Source: JABDJZ01 sp047619685
GTDB lineage: Bacteria > Bacteroidota > Rhodothermia > Rhodothermales > UBA10348
Length of the DNA stretch: 64,000 nt
Assembly (NCBI GenBank): GCA_047619685.1
Contig: JBLHLC010000018.1
Span: forward strand, 19,210 to 83,209
Reading direction: 5' to 3'
A program made the translations under genes and the position numbers. Under the pieces are notes generated by a model. The model did no database searches, had not been told where the DNA came from, and saw only the letters and a program-made list of their open reading frames with translations. Shown here piece after piece: positions 36,190 to 43,114 of this stretch (positions within the stretch are counted from its first letter, which is position 1; each line of letters starts with the position of its first letter).

Positions 36190-36202
36190 TTACCCGCTAG
36201 AC

Positions 36203-36226
36203 TTACTTGGTGGGCGAGTAGTCCGA
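36203..36226 (-). pseudogene. Eight-codon 3' stub of a third NIPSNAP gene
   Basis: These 24 bases read SDYSPTK and a stop on the minus strand, the exact type of ending of both NIPSNAP copies in the window (TDYSPIK and a stop), and most of the surrounding bases also agree with the 3' ends at 37357 and 45052. Nothing upstream of the stub looks like NIPSNAP. It sits 10 bases from the broken 5' end of the permease, so two breakpoints lie close together. This short match could be chance, but the identity over the NIPSNAP ends makes common origin likely. Confidence 0.6.
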
Positions 36227-36264
36227 GAGAGGATCTTTTTAACGTAAGCGGCCTATGATATCCC

Positions 36265-36531
36265 ATGAACGAAAGTATTCGCGCATATCTGGCCGAGATT
36301 GGCCGAAAGGGTGGCAAGCAGAGCAGCCGTTCGCTTAATCCAGAGACCGCTCGTCGGATGGTCCAGGTGCGAGAAGCGCGTAGGGCGTATCGCATGTTTT
36401 ATGCAATGTGCTTTTGGTCATCGCCACCTGAGATGTCGGTCGGGTCGAATGACGTGGCCTGGGTGGCCCGGAGCCTCATGAAGCATGGAAATCGTGAGGC
36501 GTGGGAATTTGCGCAAAGGTTATGCCCCTAA
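36265..36531 (+). CDS. Small conserved protein paired with AbiEii-type gene (possible antitoxin)
   Basis: This 88-residue basic protein starts MNESIRAYLAEIGRKGGKQS, continues LNPETARRMVQVREARRAYR, and ends FWSSPPEMSVGSNDVAWVAR and REAWEFAQRLCP. The IGRKGGK plus ArgArgAlaTyrArg pattern recurs in short proteins encoded directly before AbiEii/AbiGii-type nucleotidyltransferases, as I recall. It has no clear winged-helix AbiEi domain. Its stop overlaps the start of the next gene by ten bases (ATGCCCCTAA), so the two are translationally coupled, the classic order of an antitoxin followed by a toxin. The antitoxin role is inference from this arrangement. Confidence 0.68.
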   Translation: MNESIRAYLAEIGRKGGKQSSRSLNPETARRMVQVREARRAYRMFYAMCFWSSPPEMSVGSNDVAWVARSLMKHGNREAWEFAQRLCP

Positions 36532-37328
36532 CGCCGCTCCAGCACACCATTCTAGCCGTAATTGGCCCGTCGCGGACGCCAGAGAGTTACGTGGCTGGAG
36601 GCACCGCCCTGCACTTCGCCCCGAACTCTGCCAGGTACAGTCGTGATCTTGATATTTTCCACGACGCCCTGGCGGGCGTAGCCGAGGCATTCGAGCGAGA
36701 CTCGCAGTTGCTTGCCGGATCGGGCTTTTCGCTTGAAACCCTGATAAGTCAGCCTGGCTTTATTCGAGCGCTGGTAGAACTCCATGGCGAGTCCACCCAG
36801 ATTGATTGGGCTCGAGATTCTGCGTGGCGGTTTATGCCCGTGATGAAGGCCGCTCTTGGGGGCTATGTCCTTCACGATGTGGACCTGGCGACCAACAAGA
36901 TTCTCGCCCTTGCGGGTCGGGATGAACCTCGCGACTTCGTCGACACTCTCTACATCCTGGACCACATCCTGCCCCTTGGACCTCTGGTCTGGTCCGCCGC
37001 TGCCAAAGATCCTGGATACTCGCCGCTATCGCTCCTGGAGCAGATCCGGAGACGGGGGAAGTATCAGGCTGAGGACTTCAAAAGGCTGGACCTCGTCAAA
37101 CCCTTCGACCAGAGGCGGGCAAAGCGGCAATGGACTGGCGCCCTTGAGATGGCCGAAGAGTTTGTGCTCTCTCGCCCCCCTCATGAGGCGGGCTGTCTCT
37201 ACTATGACGCGTCCGCGGATCGCTTCACCGCACCAGAGTCATCTCCATCTCTCGAAGATCAAGGGTTGGTCACGCATTTTGGCAGGGCGGGAGGAATCCT
37301 GCCTAGACCGTCTGAGCAATCCCTTTAG
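36522..37328 (+). CDS. AbiEii/AbiGii-type nucleotidyltransferase (toxin-like)
   Basis: This 268-residue protein has the nucleotidyltransferase signature of type IV toxin-antitoxin toxins: YVAGGTALHFAPNSARYSRD followed by DLDIFHD, i.e. the GG-T-A block and D-x-D metal site, and a downstream DVDLATNKILALAGRDEPRD with Lys and Asp-rich loop. Family members transfer a nucleotide to tRNA or protein and halt growth during phage infection. The ATG at 36522 overlaps the end of the small protein gene. It is complete at the C-terminus and ends 28 bases before the NIPSNAP 3' end on the opposite strand. Activity and target are inferred from family. Confidence 0.82.
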   Translation: MPLTPLQHTILAVIGPSRTPESYVAGGTALHFAPNSARYSRDLDIFHDALAGVAEAFERDSQLLAGSGFSLETLISQPGFIRALVELHGESTQIDWARDSAWRFMPVMKAALGGYVLHDVDLATNKILALAGRDEPRDFVDTLYILDHILPLGPLVWSAAAKDPGYSPLSLLEQIRRRGKYQAEDFKRLDLVKPFDQRRAKRQWTGALEMAEEFVLSRPPHEAGCLYYDASADRFTAPESSPSLEDQGLVTHFGRAGGILPRPSEQSL

Positions 37329-37356
37329 AGTCTTCGCGGTTTCTGGGGAGCTTGCC

Positions 37357-37779
37357 CTACTTGATGGGCGAGTAGTCCGTCGGTTGCATGAATACACTCT
37401 CGACATTCGTGACGATGCGGCCTCCCGCTTCCTCGTGCGAGGCCTTGTAGACGGCCTGCCAGTCCGGGTCCTCCCCGAAGGCTTTCCAGGACGCATCCCG
37501 TGCCTCTCGCGACGGGTAAGCCAGTATGTAGACAAGCGTGTTGCTGGCCGTTTCACCCTCAGTTGGCGTCCAGTACCCGACCAACTCCATCCCATGCTTC
37601 TCGAACAGGCCGTTGGTGTGGTCACGGAACCTCTTGTGAAGGAAATCGAGCTTCCCCTCGTTGGTTGTGTAGGTCCGCATTTCGAAGACGCGGGTGTCCG
37701 CGTCACTCCAAGGAAGCGAGAGCGCGAGTAGCAGCACCAGAGCAGCCGCCGGGACGAAGGTGAAGAGTCTTTGGGTCAT
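37357..37779 (-). CDS. Exported NIPSNAP-domain protein, copy 1
   Basis: This 140-residue protein has a signal peptide (VPAAALVLLLALSLPWSDAD). One NIPSNAP ferredoxin-like barrel follows: VFEMRTYTTNEGKLDFLHKR, HTNGLFEKHGMELVGYWTP, NTLVYILAYPSREARDASWK and VTNVESVFMQPTDYSPIK. The fold resembles dimeric alpha-beta barrels that bind small aromatic or isoprenoid molecules; a function is not known. A frameshifted near-twin lies at 45.05-45.47 kb, and part of the DNA upstream of the start is duplicated too. It is the intact member of the set in this window. Confidence 0.87.
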   Translation of the reverse strand: MTQRLFTFVPAAALVLLLALSLPWSDADTRVFEMRTYTTNEGKLDFLHKRFRDHTNGLFEKHGMELVGYWTPTEGETASNTLVYILAYPSREARDASWKAFGEDPDWQAVYKASHEEAGGRIVTNVESVFMQPTDYSPIK

Positions 37780-37834
37780 GGCTTTCGGGTTGCGTTGTTG
37801 GGAGTCAGCGGCCTGAAGGCCAGACCCCGGCTCA
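37357..37834. repeat. NIPSNAP gene duplication, copy 1 including upstream flank (partner about 45052-45525)
   Basis: The similarity with 45052-45525 continues beyond the coding region for roughly 55 bases upstream of the start codon (shared segments GGGTCATGGCTTTCGG and TTGGGAGTCAGCGGC). In the partner this flank reaches the stop codon of a kinase gene. The duplicated unit therefore included the intergenic spacer, and a kinase gene may once have preceded copy 1 as well. Divergence is modest by eye, with scattered substitutions and one two-base gap in the coding part. Confidence 0.7.
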
Positions 37835-37952
37835 CTGAGAGCACTGAGTTTGGCGCCGATGTCTTCAACGGCCTGGACATGATAGGAAGATCCATTTCCG
37901 CAGTAAACATCGTATTGTTTGTGGAGACCCCAGATAGGACGGAGGAAGGCTC

Positions 37953-39296
37953 ATGACACTCTCAGCAAATGCTGGACACGGCGCTGGCGGCGGGCGAGTC
38001 GTCTTGGACACCTGGCTCAACCAGATCGCGGTGCTTCTCGGTGTCCTACTCACTTGTGCTGGCTGTGCCCAGCCCTCGGAACGGCAGCCAAACATCGTCC
38101 TCATCTTTGCCGACGATCTGGGCTACGAGACAATGGGAGCCAACGGTGGCACATCCTACAGGACGCCCAACCTTGATGCGCTGGCGGCCTCCGGGATGCG
38201 ATTCACACAGGCATTTGCCACGCCTCTGTGTACTCCGTCGCGGGTCCAGCTAATGACAGGCAAGTATGGATTCAGGAACTACGTGGGCTTCGGGATCCTG
38301 CGACAGGGAGAGGAGACCTTCGCCCATCTCTTGCGGGGTGCGGGTTACCGGACTGCGGTCGTGGGAAAGTGGCAACTCTACGGGACGCCGGGCCAGCAGA
38401 AACTGGCAGGGCAAACGGGCAGCCGCCCCGCAGAAGCCGGTTTCGACGAACACCTGCTGTGGCAGGTAGACAGACAGGGCTCGCGGTATGCAAACCCTCG
38501 ACTGGAAGCCAGTGGAGATTCGTCCCGCGTATTCGAGGGCGAGTACGGCCCGGACATGTTTGCGACCTTCATTGAGGAGTACGTTCGTCGACCCAGCGAG
38601 AAGCCGTTCTTTCTGTACTATCCAATGGCCCTTCCGCACGATCCCTTTCTCCCGACCCCCGGCACAGAGCGCTACGGAGATGAAACGGTCAGGTCCGATA
38701 CGTCCTACTTCGCAGGGCATGTGGAGTATGTGGACGACATCGTCGGGAGGATTGTGGCCGCGCTGCACCAAAGTGGTAAATCTCAGGATACCGTGGTCAT
38801 CTTCGTGGGCGACAACGGAACCCACCGGCGAGTCGTCTCGGCCATTGATGGCACAACGGTCCAAGGGCATAAAGCCTATCCCGATGCAGCTGGCACTCAC
38901 GTGCCCATGATTGCCAGTTGGCCCGGTACGGTGGATGGCGGGCAGGTAAACGGCAATCTGATCGACCTGACAGATTTTCTTCCGACCCTGATGGAGGCGG
39001 CAGGTGCGCCCGTACCACCGGACTACGTGTCGGATGGGCTAAGCTTTCTCGGGCAGATGAGCGGGCAGGCAGATACGGTTCGCGCCTGGACATTTACCCA
39101 CTACGCTCCGGGGTGGGGCGGATTCGCGGACGCCCGATGGGCGCACGACGGGTCGTGGAAGCTCTACGAGGACGGCGCCGTCTTCAACCTGAAAGACGAT
39201 CCGACTGAGGTGCAACCGGTGGCCCTGGATTCCCTTCTGCCAGAGGCCTGGGTTGCGGTGGAGGCACTAAGGGGCGTTTTGCAGCGGATGCACTGA
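37953..39296 (+). CDS. Lipoprotein sulfatase (FGly type), second copy
   Basis: This 447-residue sulfatase has a lipoprotein-like signal (VLLTCAGC; Cys near residue 38). The metal site LIFADDLGYETMG is followed by the formylglycine motif CTPSR (Cys 93) within TPLCTPSRVQLMTGKYGFRN. GKWQLYG, ALPHDPF and FVGDNGTH follow in order. It is shorter than the 15.6-kb sulfatase and clearly a different subfamily. The ATG at 37953 is used, though a later start may be used if the signal begins nearer VVLDTW. It is divergent from NIPSNAP copy 1. The sulfated substrate is unknown. Intact. Confidence 0.9.
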   Translation: MTLSANAGHGAGGGRVVLDTWLNQIAVLLGVLLTCAGCAQPSERQPNIVLIFADDLGYETMGANGGTSYRTPNLDALAASGMRFTQAFATPLCTPSRVQLMTGKYGFRNYVGFGILRQGEETFAHLLRGAGYRTAVVGKWQLYGTPGQQKLAGQTGSRPAEAGFDEHLLWQVDRQGSRYANPRLEASGDSSRVFEGEYGPDMFATFIEEYVRRPSEKPFFLYYPMALPHDPFLPTPGTERYGDETVRSDTSYFAGHVEYVDDIVGRIVAALHQSGKSQDTVVIFVGDNGTHRRVVSAIDGTTVQGHKAYPDAAGTHVPMIASWPGTVDGGQVNGNLIDLTDFLPTLMEAAGAPVPPDYVSDGLSFLGQMSGQADTVRAWTFTHYAPGWGGFADARWAHDGSWKLYEDGAVFNLKDDPTEVQPVALDSLLPEAWVAVEALRGVLQRMH

Positions 39297-39325
39297 CCTC
39301 TCGGTTGACAGCTTTCAGCGCCCGC

Positions 39326-39942
39326 TTACCCGGCGGACGGCTCCCGCAGCGAGGCGGTCAGCATCGCATCCAGCCGCTCGCGCGCGTACTCCACACGGGG
39401 CTGGACCTCTGGATCCGAAAGCTCCCAGGTCTCAATCACGCGGGCGTAGGCGGCCGCTGCCGCCTTGAACTGCCCTATCGCTTCGTAGGCTTCGGCCATT
39501 CCCAAGCGCCAGTAGCCCTCCCACATGGGTACCTGGGCCGTCGAAAGACCATCCCCTATCGACCGGTAGAGTGCAAGGGCCGGACCGAAGGCAGCCTCCT
39601 CCATTCGAAGCTCTGCCAGCACGTAGCGCTCAAATGGCCCCACCTCGCTGATCGAGGTGATCGCGTTCACGAATGTGCCGGTGAGCCCCCGTTCCAGCGC
39701 GTCACGCGCCTCATCCAATCGGCCCTGGCCCCACAGTTGCAAGCCTTCCAGTCGATTCCCGAATTGGAGAGCCAGGCCGTGAACCGAGCCTTAACGTCCG
39801 GGTCCGCCGATGCGTGGGGCGGAAGGAATTTGAGGGCGACGTCCCGATCCAGCTTCGTATCCAGGGCCCGGTAAACGATGCCCATCCCGCCCTGTCCGAT
39901 TTGTTCGGTAATGCGGTATTGGTGGATGATTTCGCCGATCAT
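39326..39942 (-). pseudogene. Third kinase remnant: N-lobe joined to TPR tail
   Basis: From the ATG at 39942 the frame encodes MIGEIIHQYRITEQIGQGGMG, VYRALDTKLDRDVALKFLPP and DPDVKARF, the N-lobe start of a STPK. At about 39785 the sequence changes frame and continues as LALQFGNRLEGLQLWGQGRL, EARDALERG, YVLAELRMEEAAFGPALALY and GYWRLGMAEAYEAIGQFKAA, an alpha-helical TPR-like ending such as caps kinase-TPR proteins. Everything between (rest of N-lobe, HRD, DFG, membrane helix) is deleted. The result is one more kinase with ends joined out of frame. Which intact relative it came from is not known. Confidence 0.78.
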
Positions 39943-40050
39943 GTCCTCATTTACGACAGCACAAGCCAACAGGGCGAGGGCGCTGCAGGTCTACGGTATG
40001 GGCGGCTCGCGGCAACGGCAGCTTGGCACCGTCTCCCGCTATCCCAGGGC

Positions 40051-40464
40051 TCAAGAGTGCCAGCGCTCCACGGTGAGCCCGGGGAAGTCGCTGAAGTCTG
40101 CGGCATTGCGGGTCACAAGGACCAATCCTTCCGACACGGCCGTTGCGGCGATCATCGCATCGTGCTTCGGCCGCCGGATCCCTCGCTTTTCCATCTGCAC
40201 TCGGGCCATGGCCAGCCATTCGGCCGCACCCGCATCGAACGGCAGGGCGCGGTACATACGGCCCAGCCCGGACACGTAGGCGTGCAGCCTGTCTCGACGT
40301 CTGCCGGCGGGGAGGCGCCCTACTCCAAATAGTAGTTCTGTCCACACCACGGCGGACGTGCACGAGCGATGCGCCTCTCTGGACAGCATCATCAACAGTC
40401 GTCGATCCGGGTTGACCTTGGTCGGTTCTGAGAGTACATCCGTATCGAGAAGGAAGCGTGTCAA
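40051..40464 (-). CDS. vapC: VapC-type PIN-domain ribonuclease toxin
   Basis: This 137-residue PIN-domain toxin cleaves RNA. It starts at TTG (40464) in TTGA, which overlaps the antitoxin stop, a common VapBC arrangement. The acidic residues line up: LLDTDVLSEP (first Asp), SAVVWTELLFG (Glu), HDAMIAATA (Asp) and TRNAADFSDFPG (last Asp). The reading is complete, and the 3' end is 100 bases from the kinase remnant. Neighbouring DNA is decayed, so this pair is one of the few intact mobile-type modules here. The TTG is preferred because longer forms add proline- and arginine-rich residues without PIN character. Confidence 0.9.
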   Translation of the reverse strand: MTRFLLDTDVLSEPTKVNPDRRLLMMLSREAHRSCTSAVVWTELLFGVGRLPAGRRRDRLHAYVSGLGRMYRALPFDAGAAEWLAMARVQMEKRGIRRPKHDAMIAATAVSEGLVLVTRNAADFSDFPGLTVERWHS

Positions 40465-40721
40465 GACCCGGCCGCCCGGTCGGACTCGAAACCATCCGCG
40501 GGGCGCAGGCCCTGAAAATCCTTGTCCGTGAGGTCGCCGGGACCCCACTCGGAATAGAACTCGTCCAGAAACCGTTTGAAGTCACCGGGGCGCTGCCGCG
40601 CGAGGGCCCTGTCCAGGATGTGGATGGCGTGCTGATTGACGCTCCGACGGTCAGAATCGGCGGAATGCCGAAGGCGCTCCATCAGATCCTCAGGAATGCC
40701 CTTGAGTGTTAGTGTAGGCAT
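40461..40721 (-). CDS. vapB: VapB/FitA-type antitoxin with ribbon-helix-helix head
   Basis: This 86-residue antitoxin begins MPTLTLKGIPEDLMERLRHS followed by SDRRSVNQHAIHILDRAL. This is the Arc/FitA-like ribbon-helix-helix head that binds the operator DNA of its own promoter. A short tail (FKRFLDEFYSEWGP and the acidic GDLTDKDF) would wrap the toxin. The start at 40721 was chosen because the RHH head begins there; upstream codons are weak. It overlaps the toxin by four bases. The pair should be autoregulated through its own promoter upstream of 40721, but no operator was identified. Confidence 0.85.
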   Translation of the reverse strand: MPTLTLKGIPEDLMERLRHSADSDRRSVNQHAIHILDRALARQRPGDFKRFLDEFYSEWGPGDLTDKDFQGLRPADGFESDRAAGS

Positions 40722-40945
40722 GGGTGCCACAATGCTGTCTTTGACATTCATTTTGGAACCGTGCATTTTGACTCAGGTTTCCTTTGATGGATAGAGCCCC
40801 GACCTCGGCCGCAACGGCTCGCGGACACACCCGCAGCCAAGAGCCTTGGCGAAGATGCCCGCCGGACCTTAGTCTTGTGTGAGAACCATCAAGATTTTGC
40901 CGGGAGTCTGCCGGCGCTCAACGCAGTCCATAGTGGAGGCACGGA

Positions 40946-42178
40946 ATGTTTAGCCCCGAGAATGTCCTGACCCGGCAGCTTTTGTTCTTGTACTGCATAC
41001 TTGGCGTGGGCGCATTCGTGACCGCGTGCGGAGGGGTGGAGCAAGTGCCTCCGGAATCGTCGGTCCCGCCCACAGGGTCCTATGAGGATTTTACGTCGGA
41101 CAGGTTGATTGACGTATTCCAGCTTAGAGAGAATGACGTGGCTGCTCGCGACCTGGTGGGGTGGAGTCCGCCGTCCAAGGTGGTGGTTGTGGTCCCCGAG
41201 GAATGGGATCAGCGCGAGGAGCGCATGGCGTTTCTGCAGGCGGTAGCTCCCGGCGTCGAACTCATCCCGGTTCAGAATCGAGCGGATGCCCTTGATCGGG
41301 GCGTTCTCGAGGACGCGCAGGTGGTCATCGGACTTGGGTGCGCTGCCAGCACAGTGGCGGCCATCGGCCCGGTCACACATTGGATTCAGTCAGGCTCTGT
41401 TGGGGTTGAGGGCTGCTTTACGAGCGGTACGCCGCCGGGCGAGACAAACCGCATCCTTCGCGAACGCGGAATCGTCGTCACTTCGATGCGCAGCATGACT
41501 GCGCGGGCGATTGCCCAACACTCGCTCACGCTGATGCTTTCGCTGATCGGGGGCATGGACATCCACGACGAGAGACAGGGAAATCACGTCTGGGGGAGAA
41601 CACAAACCGATGTGGTCAAAGACAAGAACCTGGATAAGGAATTCCAGGATCAGACGCTTTTCGTCGTGGGCCTGGGTAGCCTCGGAACCGAAGTCGCCAG
41701 ACTCGCAAATGCTCTGGGATTTCGAGTCATTGCGACCCGGAACACCAGCCGCTCCGGTCCCGACTTTGTCGAATACGTTGGGTTATCCGACGAGATGTAT
41801 GACCTTGCGGCTCAGGCCGATGTCGTATTCGCCGCGGTGCCGAATACCCCCGACACGCAAGAGATGTTTGATGCGGAGTTCTTTGGGGCCATGAAAGAGT
41901 CTGCCTATTTCGTCAGCATCGTACGCCTTCCGGTCGTGAACTGGGAAGACCTGAAGGACGCGCTGAAAACCGGGGCGATTGCCGGGTTTGCGGCCGACGA
42001 CCTGCCTCAGAACGACTTCGAGCTCTGGGACCTGCCACGCGTGATCATGACGCCGCACGTTTCTGACTATTCAAACCGATATCGCGACAATCAATTCCTC
42101 CTCTATCGCGAAAACCTGCGTCGCTATGTCGCCGGCGACAGAATGCTGAGCGTGGTTGACCTTGAGCGGGGGTACTAA
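40946..42178 (+). CDS. Lipoprotein-type D-2-hydroxyacid dehydrogenase-like protein
   Basis: This 410-residue protein carries a membrane-anchor N-terminus (LLFLYCILGVGAFVTACGG; lipobox-like TAC, Cys about 28). A complete NAD-dependent D-isomer-specific 2-hydroxyacid dehydrogenase domain follows: HSLTLMLSL, FVVGLGSLGTEVARLANALG (nucleotide loop about residue 240), VFAAVPNTPDTQEMF, an arginine in SIVRLPVV, the acidic DDLPQNDFE and MTPHVSDYS with the catalytic His. NAD enzymes of this family are normally cytoplasmic, so the anchor is unusual; a Tat signal is not present. A purine-rich ribosome-binding site (GTGGAGGC) precedes the ATG. Its stop overlaps the convergent dioxygenase gene by four bases. 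Substrate unknown. Confidence 0.85.
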   Translation: MFSPENVLTRQLLFLYCILGVGAFVTACGGVEQVPPESSVPPTGSYEDFTSDRLIDVFQLRENDVAARDLVGWSPPSKVVVVVPEEWDQREERMAFLQAVAPGVELIPVQNRADALDRGVLEDAQVVIGLGCAASTVAAIGPVTHWIQSGSVGVEGCFTSGTPPGETNRILRERGIVVTSMRSMTARAIAQHSLTLMLSLIGGMDIHDERQGNHVWGRTQTDVVKDKNLDKEFQDQTLFVVGLGSLGTEVARLANALGFRVIATRNTSRSGPDFVEYVGLSDEMYDLAAQADVVFAAVPNTPDTQEMFDAEFFGAMKESAYFVSIVRLPVVNWEDLKDALKTGAIAGFAADDLPQNDFELWDLPRVIMTPHVSDYSNRYRDNQFLLYRENLRRYVAGDRMLSVVDLERGY

Positions 42179-43002
42179 AAGACGACCTCATCCCAGTTGA
42201 CGTTGTCGTTGTGCGAGTGGGTGAAACCAATCGCACGCTCGGCCTTGATAGTTTCCGCGTCCCGAAAGGCCATCACATACGTCTTGCGCCAACCGTCTGA
42301 GCTGTTGCCACCCGATCCGTGAACGATCCGTTCATCGTGAACGGTTACGCTGCCGCGAGTCACCGGCAGGTAGGTTGGCCGCTCCCCTGGCAAGGCTTCA
42401 ATGACGAGCGTGTGGGAATCCTCACGGCTGTCCCCCGCCGGCGTGTGTTTCCGCAGCTGCGGCTCGTTATTAGATCCGGGAATGACTTGAAGGCATCCAT
42501 TGGCCAGGTTGGAGTCGCTGAGCGCAAGTGATACGGTAGCCGTCCAGGTGTTCTCCGTTTTTGGCCAGTAGCCAATGTCCTGGTGCATGACGAATTCCGC
42601 GCCATCCTTGTTGGGTCGCTTGGCCAGGAACTGTTCGTAGTCCATGCCTGCCTGGCCACCCACATAGAGCTGGCTGGCAATATCCTGGGCGACGCGGTGA
42701 TAAATGCTCCCGGCCAATTCGGTCCGATAGCTACTCGGCAGCATCGCGTTAACCAACTGAAATTGATCGAATGGTGTGCCGTAGGGCTGCGACATGTCAC
42801 AAAAGTCCCGGCCCATCCGATGCATCTCCTTGCCGCTGATGAAGTGTTCGAACCATGGGTCGAGCTCCTCCTTCATCTCTGCTTCTGAGATGACATCTTT
42901 CAGGACGACGTAGCCCAGTTCCGCGTACTGCTCGACTTCGGCCTTGGTGAGCTTGTATCGAGCGCCGTCGCGGCGGTGTGAGCCGGAATCAGTCGAAGTC
43001 AT
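42175..43002 (-). CDS. PhyH-type Fe(II)/2-oxoglutarate dioxygenase
   Basis: This 275-residue enzyme resembles phytanoyl-CoA dioxygenases, which hydroxylate small molecules using iron and 2-oxoglutarate. The facial triad is visible as VMHQDIGYW (His and Asp) and VHDERIVHGSGGN (distal His). The 2-oxoglutarate arginine is probably in GWRKTYVMAFRDA. No signal peptide is seen. Its ATG at 43002 lies in an ATGA overlap with a short hybrid reading that starts as a kinase (43076), so translation could be coupled to it. The target molecule is unknown; marine relatives act on fatty acyls, ectoine or quorum compounds. Confidence 0.87.
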   Translation of the reverse strand: MTSTDSGSHRRDGARYKLTKAEVEQYAELGYVVLKDVISEAEMKEELDPWFEHFISGKEMHRMGRDFCDMSQPYGTPFDQFQLVNAMLPSSYRTELAGSIYHRVAQDIASQLYVGGQAGMDYEQFLAKRPNKDGAEFVMHQDIGYWPKTENTWTATVSLALSDSNLANGCLQVIPGSNNEPQLRKHTPAGDSREDSHTLVIEALPGERPTYLPVTRGSVTVHDERIVHGSGGNSSDGWRKTYVMAFRDAETIKAERAIGFTHSHNDNVNWDEVVF

Positions 43003-43028
43003 GGTATTGGCAAAGGATGCGCCGCCTC

Positions 43029-43076
43029 ACCGAGCTCGGCTTCGATGGCGTAGTGGGAGAGGTGGAGGCCTGTCAT
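43029..43076 (-). pseudogene. Kinase 5' stub (about 16 codons) in front of the dioxygenase
   Basis: The minus-strand reading from 43076 is MTGLHLSHYAIEAELG. This equals the start of the intact kinases at 48191 and 50854 (MTGLHLSHYLIESELG, MTGLHLSHYLIENELG), and the bases before the ATG also match (CGCCCCATGACAGG). After the last Gly the match ends. The open frame goes on for nine codons to a TGA that overlaps the dioxygenase ATG (ATGA). The fragment thus gives a kinase promoter/leader fused to an unrelated gene. No functional protein is expected, but the leader could matter for expression. Confidence 0.72.
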
Positions 43077-43114
43077 GGGGCGTGGCAGAGCGCGGCCGAA
43101 GACACTTACGGCCC

